The notes under the pieces are model-generated. The model did no database searches, was not told the origin of the DNA, and saw nothing but the letters and a program-made list of their open reading frames with translations. A stretch of 64,000 bases of DNA from Ooceraea biroi (Eukaryota; Arthropoda; Insecta; Hymenoptera; Formicidae). Shown piece by piece: positions 1 to 10,999 of this stretch (its first letter is position 1; each line of letters starts with the position of its first letter). Position numbers and translations under genes: made by a program. Location of the stretch: positions 8,752,663 through 8,816,662 of the forward strand of contig NC_039509.1 in NCBI RefSeq assembly GCF_003672135.1, written 5' to 3'.

Positions 1-339
1 GTAAGTTTTCACAAAACTGTTGTATATAGGATTGCTTGTAAGGATTGTGATGCAACTTATGTGGGACAGACTTCTAGACTATTAAAAACTAGAATTTCTG
101 AGCATAGAAATCACATCCGTAGGAACATTACATCACATTCTGTTATTACGGAACATAGACTCACTTTTGATCATAAGTTTGACTGGCAGAGTGTCACTAT
201 TCTCAACAATGAACAGTTTTTGTCTAAACGTTTGATTTCTGAAATGCTTCACATTAAATTACAAAATAATAGTATTAATTTGCAAACGGATACGGAGTTT
301 TTGCATCATGGCTATTGTTCGGTTTTATCTAAATTATAA
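1..339 (+). pseudogene. Penelope-like element, GIY-YIG endonuclease end (5' truncated)
   Basis: The reading frame is open from the window edge to the stop at 337-339. It carries the signature of the GIY-YIG endonuclease domain that ends Penelope-like retroelement proteins: VVYRIACKDCDATYVGQT, then the conserved R..EHR and an H-rich segment. The same domain recurs at 34454 and 47392 on the other strand. In PLEs this domain nicks target DNA for reverse transcription. The reverse transcriptase part would lie outside the window, so I cannot tell whether the copy was complete. No internal stop is seen in this part. Confidence 0.85.
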
Positions 340-782
340 TTTTAAATCTAAGTAGGTTTGTATTTAATTGCGTGACATTTTCACCTTATTATGTTTTCGA
401 GACAAGTTGTTTGTCTTTGCGTTCTCGTCTCGAAGAGCGGATTTATTACAAGATGTGACTTTGTCCTGATAGTTACATATTTTTGACTTGCGGTATTTGT
501 TAATTTTCATCTTCGACTTTGTATATGGCTAATTAAGTTGTTATTTCTTTGGTGTATTATTGGTGTATTGTGATTTGGCGTTCGTTTATATTGTGGTGAC
601 TGTAATTTAAGTAATGCTACCGGTTATTATTTGATGTATTGCGTTCTATAGTTTTGTTGATCGTTTACAGATTTGGATCACTTTATAATCACATTGAATT
701 TGAAATTGTCACCACTGACTTTATGGAATTATTGTGTTACTGAAGATGGCCAGATATTGTGGCCAAAACGTATAATACAATA
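340..782 (+). mobile_element. PLE 3' non-coding tail
   Basis: AT-rich non-coding DNA follows the PLE stop codon. Near its end, at about 739-772, is a GGCC/GGCC stem followed by AAAACG, the kind of fold found in PLE terminal regions. The tail stops where an unrelated repeat with a terminal hairpin begins at about 783. No other gene is visible. Confidence 0.55.
739..772 (+). ncRNA. hammerhead-like motif in PLE tail
   Basis: The sequence reads CUGAAGAUGGCC, a loop, then GGCCAAAACG. That resembles the CUGANGA / stem II / GAAAC core of hammerhead ribozymes, which are known from PLE terminal repeats. The core deviates: the expected GAAA reads AAAA. It is therefore probably a decayed copy and activity is doubtful. 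Confidence 0.35.
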
Positions 783-1180
783 TTGCTATCAAGAGACACG
801 GTAGTGTCTCACGCCAAGTATATGCGCAGCGAGGCCGACCGTGTACTGTTACGCGAAGCGACGCTTTCGCAGATACTCAGATTATTAGATCTCAATAACC
901 GCTGAACGGATCAAGTTCAGAGTAGGCTCAATGGACAGCTTGGGGTCGAATTATGTAATAAAGTGTTTTTATTTTTCTTCTACGTGCCCTACGAGCGGAG
1001 ATATGGCGATGCAAAGTGTGAAATTGGCAAATTTCACTTAAGAAACGTCATCATCGTTATTATTATCGTTATCATCGTCGTTTGTACAGTTCGTTCTTTT
1101 GAACTAGATGGCAGCAGCTAATATCGGTTTTCTCGCGTGCGCCAGAGATGTGAGATAGCATGTACGACGCGGGCTGCGGT
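783..1180. repeat. foldback-type repeat E1 with terminal stem-loop
   Basis: This repeat occurs again, inverted, at about 46341-46712. Its end has a 7-bp stem GAGACAC / GTGTCTC (793-799, 804-810) with loop GGTA, followed at once by the box CGCCAAGTA (812-820). No coding region is seen. The same stem-loop plus box organisation ends the big palindrome at 24758-30430. Confidence 0.7.
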
Positions 1181-1239
1181 CCAGTTGATGATTTAGATGC
1201 TTCAAAGAAAAGGGATAGAAAATGTTTTGAAACACTTGA

Positions 1240-1435
1240 AGCTGCAACACCACGTCGACGACGACGATGATGTCGTTGCACCACGTCGACAACGAAGACG
1301 ACGACGACGAAGACGTAGACGACGAAGACGAAGACGTTGCACCACGTCGATGACGATAGAGAGTGAGAGTGTGAGAGAGCGGGAGGGCAAGAGAGCGAGT
1401 GAATGAGAGAGCGAGAGGGCGAGAAAGCGAGTGCT
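1240..1435. repeat. GACGAC-rich minisatellite followed by GAGAGCG microsatellite
   Basis: The segment 1243-1350 repeats GTTGCACCACGTCGACGACG with variation. It is followed by a purine-rich GAGAGCGAGAGGGCGAGA stretch. Long open frames here on both strands come from the triplet periodicity and are not genes. The same minisatellite occurs at 24.0, 25.2, 29.9 and 30.5 kb, and a related GTC-rich stretch at 45.9 kb. Confidence 0.8.
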
Positions 1436-1439
1436 ATGC

Positions 1440-1830
1440 GCGTGCTATTTTATTTTTCAATATTAATAATGTTTTCGAATAATAATATTCATCTATTATT
1501 TATTATATAATAAATACCACAAATCCTATTCTAACAAAGGCGTAAAGGTGTTATATTTATTTCATCGTGTTTCATCAATATACAAATTTGACAGAATTGA
1601 CAGCTGCCGTTTTCACGTTCCTAAGAAATAATAAATAAAATTGTCAATATAACCGCACTACAGCCACTATGACATTCTGACATTCGCAACACGACCTTCA
1701 AGTCACATGAAGTTCGAGCCAAGCGAAAGAACCAATCAGCATCGCGGAAAGGAGGCCTCAACTATTAGATAAAAAAGAACTTCACGAAGTTAACACGCCT
1801 CTTTTAGAATAGGAAACATGTAAGTTAATA
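1440..1830. repeat. interspersed repeat E2
   Basis: This AT-rich repeat ends with GGCCTCAAC, then AAGAACTTCACGAAGTTAAC and ACGCCTCTTTTAGAATAGG (up to about 1815). The same sequence is found in reverse orientation at 31033-31290, with a further partial copy at 31297-31400. No open frame of interest is present. Confidence 0.65.
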
Positions 1831-1935
1831 CTTTTAAAAACCTTGACTGACAGAACTAGGGCTTTTATCTCCTCATATATTATAAAAAAGAATAACACAC
1901 TTTACACTACAAAATGTGTGAAATCACAATAAAAT

Positions 1936-3007
1936 TACCTTTTTAAAAAAAGGTACAAAAAAAGCGCCAAGTATACGCGCCTGAAGTTCTTTCAAAAAAG
2001 GACTCTACAAAACTAATGATATGAACAAATTGCGCCAACTACAATGGGTATTTATGCAAACCAGAAAACCTATTACTTTATTATTACCCTTTGGCCGATA
2101 TTCGTTGTTGATTCTGATTTAAGACCATCTTAAGTACAATTATAAGATATTTGAAACCAATCACACAGTCGTATTAGCATCTTAAGACATTACTTCAGAT
2201 CGTCTGGAAATAAGAATGGACTATGAATACTAGCCTTTGATATTAAAAAATAAAGGACATAATAATATTAAGCAGATATTTTTATACGAATAAATATTTT
2301 AATACATAGAAATATATTTTTATTAATACAAATAAGTGTTCTTTTCAAAATACTTGGCGCTGCTAAACCGAATCATTATGTTAATTGCCTCATTCTCTTT
2401 CTTTCTCTCTTGTGAATGCGTGCATGTGTATGTATGTGTGTGACATTAGAATTAAGCATAGAATAAGTTTAACTACATTTGTAGACATATGTATTTCAGC
2501 GAGTTATGTAATTTAGAGTTTAAGGAAATTATTGTAATCTTTAGATTATTTCAATACTAAGACAATTTTTGATTCGGTTTAGCAGCGCCAAGTATTTTGA
2601 AAAGAACACTTATTTGTATTAATAAATATATTTCTATGTATTAAAATATTTATTCGTATAAAAATATCTGCTTAATATTATTATGTCCTTTATTTTTTAA
2701 TATCAAAGGCTAGTATTCATAGTCCATTCTTATTTCCAGACGATCTGAAGTAATGTCTTAAGATGCTAATACGACTATGTGATTGGTTTCAAATATCTTA
2801 TAATTGTACTTAAGATAGTCTTAAATCAGAATCAACAATGAATATCGGCCAAAGAGTAATAATAAAGTAATAGATTTTCTGGTTTGCATAAATACCCATT
2901 GTAGTTGGCGCAATTTGTTCATATCATTAGTTTTGTAGAGTCCTTTTTTGAAAGAACTTCAGGCGCGTATACATGGCGCTTTTTTTGTACCTTTTTTTGA
3001 AAAGGTA
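1936..3007. repeat. long foldback element V
   Basis: Two arms of about 430 bp (1936-2372 and 2577-3007) are reverse complements of each other with few differences. They flank a ~200-bp spacer containing short GT-rich runs. Each outer end is a hairpin, TACCTTTTT / AAAAAGGTA at the left. A CGCCAAGTA box or near copy follows at both outer ends (1965-1973, and 2970-2978 with one mismatch) and at both inner ends (2351-2359, 2586-2594). Partial copies occur at 45276 and 49384. No coding capacity is seen. Confidence 0.8.
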
Positions 3008-3128
3008 TGGATAATTACGTCGTTTTGACTTTCTGCACGACATCAGCGGCCGCTCCTATTGCCAATTTCTTTAAACATTTATATTAGTAAGAGCGTTATT
3101 TGCTTAATTTACTAAGTAGCTCATTACT

Positions 3129-4380
3129 TTGATAGTTATACTGATGCATATTATTTTGTGGAACGCCTGTGGTCTTCGGGATAAAAAGGTGGAACTTGGA
3201 GCCCATTTACAACATGTCGATGTTGTGGTTATAATAGAATCTAAAGTATGGGACGTTGCTACCATATTTTTCAAAAGTTTTACATGCGTGGGTTTGAATA
3301 GCAATGGTACGAGTGTAGGCATAGTACTTCTAATTAGGAATCATATACAGTATTCTGTAATGAAAGCGTGGAGAATGCGATCCCCTAATATAGAAACTTT
3401 TGGAGTTACGTTTCGCAACCTTACTCGCAATTTTAATTTGGTGACGGTTTATAGGAAACCGTATGGATAGGAGCACAGATCGACAAGATCTGATGAGAAG
3501 ATGTGTTACGTTTTGATGGTAACGGCTATCCGTCGGCTATTTTAGGCGACTATAATGCCTATAATACTGCTTAGAACTGCCACGACACGGATCGTACGGG
3601 CGAGAATTTGCATGACGTTATGTATGACAATGGATATCTGTGTATCAATTATGACATCTTATTCCGGCTGAATAATGTGCATCAGGCGCCGTCGAATATT
3701 AATTTTCGATGTTTACGCAAGCTCCAATCGCTGACTATATTGGTTATAAACAATTGACGAATACGTGGGGCTCGGACCACTTCTCCATTTTATTTGAGCT
3801 TCAAGCTACTGGCTCGATATATAACAAGGTTACCAACCGTTTGAGTACCAAGAATACGAACTGGTCTCGCTATCAAGCAGATACTCACTCTAAGATAGAA
3901 AGTAGTGGGGTAACCGATACAGCTCTACCGTTGATGGATCGTTACGACACATTTAAGCAAATCTTAATCCAAACTGTTAATACGGCGTCTGGCCGCAGAG
4001 AAGACTTTGTGGCGAGATCTCAGCACGGCAAAAAGGCTCAACGGCAGGTTCGATGGTGGGATGCAGAATGTACGCAAGCTGTGAAGAATCGCGCGAAGAA
4101 ATTGGACCCTTACAAACGCGTCTTAACGATTCACGCGTACACGGAATACAAACGGAGCTTTGCGTTAGCTAAACGATTATTTTTAACTAAAAAAAGAGAC
4201 AATTTCCGTACGTTCTGCAACAGTATTAACCGATACTCTAGTTTATCAAACATTTGGAACACAATGCGCTTATTTCGCAAAAGTAAGACTCCTGTTAACT
4301 GGAACGTTTGGCAGACGGCAGACAGAGACCAGGTCATAGGGGATATTACGATTTCCGGGGCCCCTCGATTTGACCGTTGA
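3129..4380 (+). pseudogene. I/Jockey-type LINE, endonuclease region (broken)
   Basis: This is the N-terminal apurinic-type endonuclease of a non-LTR retrotransposon. The first part (3129-3470) reads ILWNACGLRDKKVEL and later LVTVYRKPYG before a stop. The second (about 3545-3705) contains GDYNAYN, the family's GDFNAHN motif, followed by an in-frame stop. The third (3709-4380) holds the SDHFSI motif and a basic linker before the reverse transcriptase. At least two frameshifts or stops break the frame. The reverse transcriptase follows at 5804 after an insertion, and the C-terminus lies at 18089 beyond a second insertion. The clade (I, Jockey or Loa) is not settled. Confidence 0.8.
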
Positions 4381-4434
4381 TTCTTCATTTATCGGCCATT
4401 ACAAAGCGAATTTGAAGAGTGACAAAAGTCGATT

Positions 4435-5757
4435 TTCCCCTTAGTTTCCGAGTAAAAACGTTATTTAAATAGTAAAGATCGCAAAAGTTTTTACTGTATA
4501 TCTCCGAAAATATTGATTTGAGAAAAGTTTTAGGAAAAAATAAACCTACTGAAAAACCCTACAAAAAAGGTTATATGCATTTTTTTCATAAACCTATTAT
4601 TTTGGCTGTTATGTAAAAAAATAATAATTTTTAATACATTTAATACAATTTACTACAATGTAAGATGTGCTCGTGCGTGGGTGTGTGCGCAAGGAAACAT
4701 CCACACACACACCGCTCCGGGAAAAAGAGAGACCCCTCCCCCCGTCGGGGTCCGTGCCGTGTACCAGGTGATCAAAATCTGTACGGTGAAATCTGATACA
4801 CTAGTTCCGGCGGGGGGAGGCACCCCGCCCCTCCCCTCGCCCTCCCGCGAAGCGGGCTGAAAAACGAACGTATGTGTCCGGGGCTCCAGTTTCGGAAAAT
4901 ATAACTTAACCAAAACCTATTTCTGACTTAAAGCTAAAATTCTATAAAATATACTCTTTCGTAAACGTATATGGTATCGTACAATTATGCTCATTAAACT
5001 TTTATGTTAATAACTTTTTAATAAATAATGTCTTTAATAAATAATGACCGCCACCTAAAACCTTCTAAGTGTCACTCAGGACATTGACTTTGACAACATA
5101 TGTCAGGGTCAAGGTTTTGATTTGCATAGACAGCTGGAAATTCGTGCAAAATCATTAAACCTTGTTTTGTTAATTTCTTCGCTAGGAGGCGTTTCCGCAA
5201 GAACTCCTTCCATCCACACCTTCCTCATCTCTAACTCTATATATCCTAAAAATTTCATGACAATCGGAGGGGGGGCTATTCGGAAGTCTAATCTAGATTT
5301 TAAATAAAAAACAGGGTTGGGTTGGGGTAGGTTAGATTTTTCGGAAGTGGAGCCCCCCCGCAGGGGGAGCGGAACACACTGCATCCACGCATGTACTTTG
5401 CGAGAAGAAGCAATGTTTACTCTACATCTAATTTTGACTCTTATTAGAGTGAACTGTTAAATTAAGAGGACGGGGTCAAAGTAAACATTTTGCATAATTT
5501 CATATCTTGAAAACCAGAGCAGTTAGCCCCTTCATAGTTATACAATTTTTTATTCAGCGTTAAATATACTATTAGAAACCATCGTCAGATTGAAAGAAAT
5601 GGTATAAGTTTATCCATCGATGGCAGATTTTCTAATCTTCATAAGTCATCTTTAACACTGAATATCTCATAAACGAAAACAACCCTATAACACCTATATA
5701 CTTTTTATTCAGCGGTAAAAGTAATATAATCAAAAACCGTCGTCAAATTGAAGAGCC
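4435..5757. repeat. insertion between LINE endonuclease and reverse transcriptase
   Basis: This AT-rich stretch does not fit the LINE protein and separates its endonuclease and RT regions. It contains a GC-rich palindrome-related segment at 4660-4905 and another G/C-run segment at 5265-5395. A ~160-bp unit is tandemly repeated: the phrase CTTTTTATTCAGCG starts near 5546 and again near 5703, each followed by CGTCARATTGAA. I could not define terminal repeats or a target duplication. No gene is seen. Confidence 0.5.
4660..4905. repeat. GC-rich palindromic repeat copy
   Basis: This segment is homologous to 22106-22366. It has a CGCCCTCCCGCGAAGCGGGCTGAA stretch, CGTATGTGTCCGGGGCT and the tail TTTCGGAAAATATAAC. 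It also shares the central phrase GTGATCAAAATCTGT. No believable gene is present. Confidence 0.65.
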
Positions 5758-5803
5758 CCGGAAATCGTAATCTTGGCAGGTCATACGCCAGGAAATAGAC
5801 AAG

Positions 5804-6891
5804 TTGGCACCTCCTAGTGTTTCTTTACTGAGTCGACCGCTCACTGGATCTGATGAGTATCCTATGCTGAACCAACCGTTTCAAATGGCAGAATTGGACA
5901 GAGCATTGCATATAATTAAGCGATCGGTCCCGGGCCTCGACGGCATTGATTACCGAATATTGAAAAAGCTCAGTGATGTTGGCCGCCGTGCTTTACTGGA
6001 TTTTTTCAACCGGATCTGGGAGTGTGGATCTCTTCTGGACGAATTGGAAATGGTACCAGGTGTGTTTTATTGAAAAAGTGGGAAAGGAAAAAGTTCGACC
6101 TATTGCACTATCGTCATGCGTTGGGAAGTTAATGGAGCGACTAGTGAATGAACGATTGCTTTGGTGGGCTGAATACTGTGGAATCATCCATGACTCGCAA
6201 TGCGGCTTTCGCAGAGGACGTTCTTGCTTGGATAACCTTACTCGATTAACGGCAGACATTAAGGGTAGCCTCTTAAAGGGAGAATATGTCTTGGCGGCAT
6301 TCCTGAACATATCATCGGCATATGACAGTGTGGACCTTACCATATTATTGGATACATTGGAGAGATTACGGTGCCCCACGGGCATTCTCCGCTTTCTACG
6401 AGCCTGACTCCAGGAATGGTGGACGGAATTTTTGACACAGAATAGAGATAAGGTCCTACTTGTGGTGCGTCACGGGCATCCACAGGGGACAATATTGAGT
6501 CCGCTCCTGTATGCCATCTATACGTGTGCGTTAGCAAACGATTTGGATCCTGCAGTTATTATTCGAAAATTTGCGGACGATATCGTGGTATATCTCCGGA
6601 GACTTCATCGAGAGATAAACAGAGGAAGATTAGAAGCGGCTGTCACCCTTCTGGCTGCTCAGTTGGCGGCTATTGGAACCTCGCAAAACTCCACTGGTTG
6701 GATTTAATAAAGCGGGCTATATTGATCGCGATATGTTCATTTGGATCAACGGACACAGAGTGGAGAATTTTAATGGAGCTAAGTTTCTAGGTATATGGTT
6801 GGATAATCAGTTAAAATTCACAACACAAACTCAGTTAGTAAGAGGAAAAATGGACAGAGCCAACTCCATTTTACGTTATCATAACCCTTAA
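5804..6891 (+). pseudogene. I/Jockey-type LINE, reverse transcriptase region (broken)
   Basis: Reverse transcriptase motifs appear in order: SVPGLDGIDYRILKKL (about 5923), RPIALSSCVGKLMERL (about 6098), CGFRRGRSCLDNL, FLNISSAYDSVDL (about 6300), HPQGTILSPLLY (about 6477) and the catalytic FADDIVVYL (about 6569). The normal first aspartate of the palm motif, FLDISSAYD in the family, reads Asn here. The frame changes near 6060, 6407-6432 and 6690, so the gene is dead. The frame ends at the TTAA (6888-6891) where the piggyBac-like element is inserted. The protein resumes at 18089. Confidence 0.88.
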
Positions 6892-7265
6892 CCTGTAAAC
6901 GGGGGTCGTTTGTGTCCGGCCGAAATCGACTATCTTCGGTACCTTAAAAGCGGGGGAAGGGAGCCGCCTTGGATTATGTCGTGTAAAATTGTATCCAAAC
7001 AATGTACACACTCCCCAAGTTTAGTACGCTCAGTCCACATACAGCCAGTACAGCAAGCAGTTCAAATTGCGTCTGGACGTAAACGACCCCCGTTTACAGT
7101 TTATGTATACCAAGTGTGTAGGTGAGTGAATTTTTCATCAACTCTTTTTACATTTTTTATAAAGATTTTGAATATATATATTATTAGAAAATAAGTTTCA
7201 AGACAAAATTTTTAGTGTAAGTACACTTTTTTAGCAGTAAAACATGGAGCAACGCTCAATTGAGA

Positions 7266-7394
7266 ATGTCCAGAAAGCGTTGTGCTTTATGCTCTAAAAA
7301 TTAAGATAAAAAAAATCAGTATTGTTGCGCAAAATGTCATAAGCCTGTATGTGAAGATCACCGACTGATATGCTGCAGCAACTGCTACATGTAA
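7266..7394 (+). pseudogene. piggyBac transposase C-terminal cysteine-rich domain remnant
   Basis: The translation has RKRCALC, then YCCAKCHKPVCEDHR and ICCSNCY. This is the cross-brace zinc-binding pattern that ends piggyBac transposases and contacts the transposon ends. An in-frame TAA follows RKRCALCSKN. The catalytic part is absent upstream, where the element's 5' end begins only ~370 bp away. This fits an internally deleted element that kept its 3' coding end. Confidence 0.8.
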
Positions 7395-7497
7395 TTTTGT
7401 AAAAAAATAGTCATGGGAGAGCGAAGCTAAGTTGAATAATTTTCTTTTCAAATAATTTTTTTAATGCTCATAGTGAAATTAAATATTTCTTATTATA

Positions 7498-8465
7498 CAC
7501 TACTCACAAAAATTAGAGGAACACCAAACTTTTCTTAAAAAATAGGCAAACTTCAAGCAGCTGTAACTTTGTTAAAAATGAACGAAATTTAAATTTAAAA
7601 AAAGGATTTTAAAGCTTGAAACTTCTACTTTCGAACGATTGACATGAGTTTAAATTTCTGTGACGTTTGGCAATTTTTGCATAGAAAAAACTGCGAACTG
7701 GACAAAATAAGAAATTTTCTTTTCACTTTGAAGATCTGTCATGTATAAAAAAAATCTGCGAAAATTCTCGACTTTTTATTGTAAAAGATTGAAGTTTTCC
7801 CTACAAAACGCTTTTTTAAAATTTTTCTACCAGTTTTTGTTACTGAGTTATCGCCGATTAAATAACAATTGGCATTGTTTACTTTGATTGCTCATAACTC
7901 CGGTAAAAATCATTGCACAACAATTTAAAAAACGGATTCTTAAAGCTGAGACTTTGCTCTATTGAACGGTATACTTGCCTACATTTATTCGAAAACATGT
8001 AACCATGCTGAAAATGGATGAATATAACGTAAAAATGAATGATTTTTCACTTTATCATTTGACTTTAAAAACAATTGTACAGAATGACAAAAAAATTTGT
8101 TCTTCACATTTTTTTTATACTTTTCAATACCATGAATTTGACAAAAATTTGCCGAATAGCTATAAGATTTTTTTCATGGTGGCCACTGTGGTTTATTGGG
8201 CAAAACTAAGAAATTGCTTAATTTCAGTAAGATAAAATGGAAAATAATGTTAATTAATGTTAAAAAATTGATTTCTAGCACACTATATTAATCTTTATTA
8301 AGTCAGCAATAACAAAGTACACACTTTTCTACCAAAAGTTGAAAAAATTTGTGAACCGCCGGCGTTAGTTTTATCCAAAGCGTACCACGCGGAGGTCGCA
8401 CGGTCGGATTTACGCTTCGTTTTGTGTGGGTGTGTGTGTGCGTGCGTGTGTGTGCGTATGTATTA
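7498..8465 (+). repeat. left terminal inverted repeat of Tc1-like element
   Basis: It pairs with 16500-17468 over about 970 bp, ending inward in a GT-rich stretch after ACGCTTCGTTTTGTGTGGG. Each arm contains the same short frame (about 7975-8235), starting MPTF and otherwise featureless. I do not call it a gene, because it is duplicated only as part of the repeat. Confidence 0.85.
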
Positions 8466-8519
8466 TGTGGAGTGTATCAGTGATTAATGCAAGATGGAGT
8501 GATTAACGCTAAAAAGAAT

Positions 8520-8607
8520 TTAATAACGAGTATTTCCGCCTCTATTCAAAATGACTGCTCGCAATCGATTTCGCATATTGATGGAACGACGTATTGCTCT
8601 TTGAGGG
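8520..8607 (-). pseudogene. Tc1-like transposase, separated C-terminal end
   Basis: Read on the minus strand, this segment continues the transposase exactly where the other part stops at the AGGG duplication. It supplies the family's usual C-terminal segment, with RRSINMRNRLRAVI followed by NRGGNTRY and a TAA stop at 8520-8522. The two parts add up to about 341 codons, the normal Tc1 length. The TGTTACG-ended element is the only disruption I see in this gene. Confidence 0.85.
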
Positions 8608-8778
8608 TGTTACGTCCAGAGCTCCGTGAGCTCGAGGAAGGGCGCAACCAGACGCCTCTCGAGGTACGTAGGCACACAGCCGCAGTATCTCGTGTCTCGA
8701 GCCGACCGATACCCTTCGAATTTTTGGATCAACGACCTAAGTCGATCTACCCTAATAGTTCGAAACGGTCAACTCGAT

Positions 8779-8828
8779 GGTCCTTTTTTGGTAAGGGAAA
8801 TGAATCCCTATTACACAAGGATAGGACC
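8779..8828 (-). other. conserved covarying hairpin of TGTTACG element
   Basis: The outer stem is GGTCCT / AGGACC and the inner stem GTAAGGGA / TCCCTATTAC. The matching hairpin in element X (32300-32348) has GGCCCT / AGGGCC. The paired change T-A to C-G suggests the fold is kept. It lies near the downstream end of the minus-strand unit, so it could act in the RNA or in transposition. Confidence 0.55.
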
Positions 8829-8948
8829 CGTACGATCTGTCAAGGACGAGGGTGAAACGAGGGTAATTAACTGAATGAAATTTTTGTTAGCTTTTACTAA
8901 TTAAAAGAAAAACAATATATTTTGTCGAAATAGCATCAGAAGTACATA

Positions 8949-10621
8949 CAGGGTGTAACAAAATTCGATGGCCAACATTAAATGGGTAACAGGTGATGCA
9001 ATTCTAAGCACAAAATGTCTAGTGATTATGTGTCCGAAAATGCGTCGTTATGGAGATACAACGTCACAAAGTTTGACCCATTTAACCATGTCTAGTAATG
9101 TGCTAAGGAAATGCTGTGTACAGAGTATGCGATTTTTATTACTTCTTATAGCAATTTACAATAAATGCTCAAAATGCTTTCCCCCGGAGCGAATACACGC
9201 AGTGGCTTGGCGTTGGGACGATGCCCGAACGCGCTCGAAGACACCCGGATCGTTTCGGACGGCATCTGCTGCTTCCTGCACTCGCTGCCATAAACCGTTT
9301 CGAGTTTCCACCGATGTTGCGTACACAAGTTCTTTCATGTGACCCCAGAGGTAGAAGTCTACAGGATTCAGGTCTGGTGAACGGGCAGGCTACGGAATGG
9401 GTGTATCAGGTCCTCTACCAACCCAATGATATGGAAATCGGCGATCAAGCCATTGGCGTATGTCGACGCTGAAGTGCGGTGGTGCACCGTCGTGCATGAA
9501 CCACGTACGTCTACGCACTGCCAAGGGAACATCATCGAGAGCATCCATCAACAGCTGGTCCAGCTGGTTCTGCAGAAAGTTCAGGTACCCTGCTCCTGTC
9601 AGCCGTGGAGGAAGCTCATAGGGCCCGAGAAGAAAGTACCCCATTATCTCAGCCCAGACGTTGATGGAGAACTGCCGTTGATTATGTGCCTCTCGCAGTG
9701 CATGCGGCTGTTCTTCTGCCCACTCGTGGAGGTTGTGGAGATTGACGATTCCATCTCGCGTGAAACACGCTTCGTCTGTCCACAGAATACTTGCCAGGAA
9801 CGCTGAATCCATAGCGCATTTTCGCAACAGCCATCTGCAAAACACTAGTCTGTGTTCTGCATCTCCAGGTTGGAGCCCTTGGACCTTCTGCAGATGGTAG
9901 AGGTACAGCTGCTGTTCGTGCCAAACCCTCCACACAGCCTTGTGATCTTCCTGTACCTATTAGTACATGAATTACAGTACAGTAATTGGTGAAGTAAGAA
10001 CTGCAGTACACTGAACTTAGTACAGTGCATGAACTGTACTAACTCAACTGTACTGTACTGTACGACCTGTTATGCACACAACACTCACCTGTAATCCGAC
10101 CCTCCTGGTACTCGTACTGGGCTCTGCAGCGACTAAATCCAGCACCCGTTCCTCCATCTCCTCGGTTCGTGTGGTGCGCGGACGACCAGCATCACTTCTC
10201 AATGGACGAAAACATCCGCTCTCCCGAAGATGCCGATCAGCGTTTAGAAATGTCCGTCGATCGGTCAGCCGACGATTAGGAAACTTTTCATAGTATCTTC
10301 GCACTGCGGCCCGACCGTTTCCCCTGCATTCTCCCAACACAAGATGTATGTCGGCCATCTCAGCGTTGGTGTACGCCATTATTACGTCAGAACCGGACTG
10401 TGCGATGTGTGCAGAGCAGTGATGCCAGATCGCGTGCATTTGCAGCACGCGGCAGTAGCGGTGGGGATGGTTTCGCGGCGGTCGCCACTGTACGCAAACT
10501 TTGTGACGTTGTATCTCCATAACGACGCATTTCCGGACACATAATCACTAGACATTTTGTGTTTAGAATTGCATCACCTGTTACCCATTTAATGTTGGCC
10601 GTCGAATTTTGTTACACCCTG
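8949..10621 (-). mobile_element. DD41D-like mariner-superfamily transposon
   Basis: It is flanked by TA (8947-8948, 10622-10623). Its terminal inverted repeats are about 128 bp and start CAGGGTGTAACAAAATTCGA, nearly identical at the two ends. The transposase gene lies on the minus strand between them. It is nested in element Y. The high identity of the ends suggests a fairly recent insertion. Confidence 0.88.
9156..10379 (-). pseudogene. DD41D-like transposase, one nonsense codon, one intron
   Basis: Exon 1 (10379-10089, 97 codons) has a DUF4817-type N-terminus with EMADIHLVLGECRGNGRAA and EKFPNRRLTDRRTF. A 138-bp GT-AG intron (9951-10088) keeps the frame. Exon 2 holds ILWTDEACFTRDG (first Asp), MHDGAPPHFS (second Asp) and ARSPDLNPVDFYLWG (third Asp), and ends GGKHFEHLL. 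The second and third Asp are 43 residues apart. The only break found is a TAG (9390-9392) where relatives have Trp before PARSPDLN. Otherwise the gene looks whole. The DD41D family assignment is by motif spacing only. Confidence 0.85.
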
Positions 10622-10999
10622 TATGTTTTACAATTACAAATGATCATAATCTAAAAACAAATGAGTTGCGGGTTTGAACATAATTATAATTTTGAAAAAT
10701 GAATTTCGGATTTGAACATACCTACGACTCTTACGATTACCAATAAAGAATTACAATTTCACAAAATTTATGAAATCACAAATGAAATGATAGAAAAGAA
10801 ACATACTCAAACAATCGTTATCATTTTTAAATTAATTATAATTTTGAATATTATTAAGAATTAAACATAATTCGATATTAATGTAATTAATTTAATAATT
10901 CTATATTATAACATAATAATTACGTGAAAAAGGAAACGGTGAGTTTCGACTTAACTAATTATACGCATATTTGCACGTAAATAATAATAATACTATTGA

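Noticed and set aside
7975..8235. Duplicated short frame starting MPTF in both arms of the Tc1-like element
   Set aside because: It is present twice only because it lies in the inverted repeat. No domain or start context is seen.
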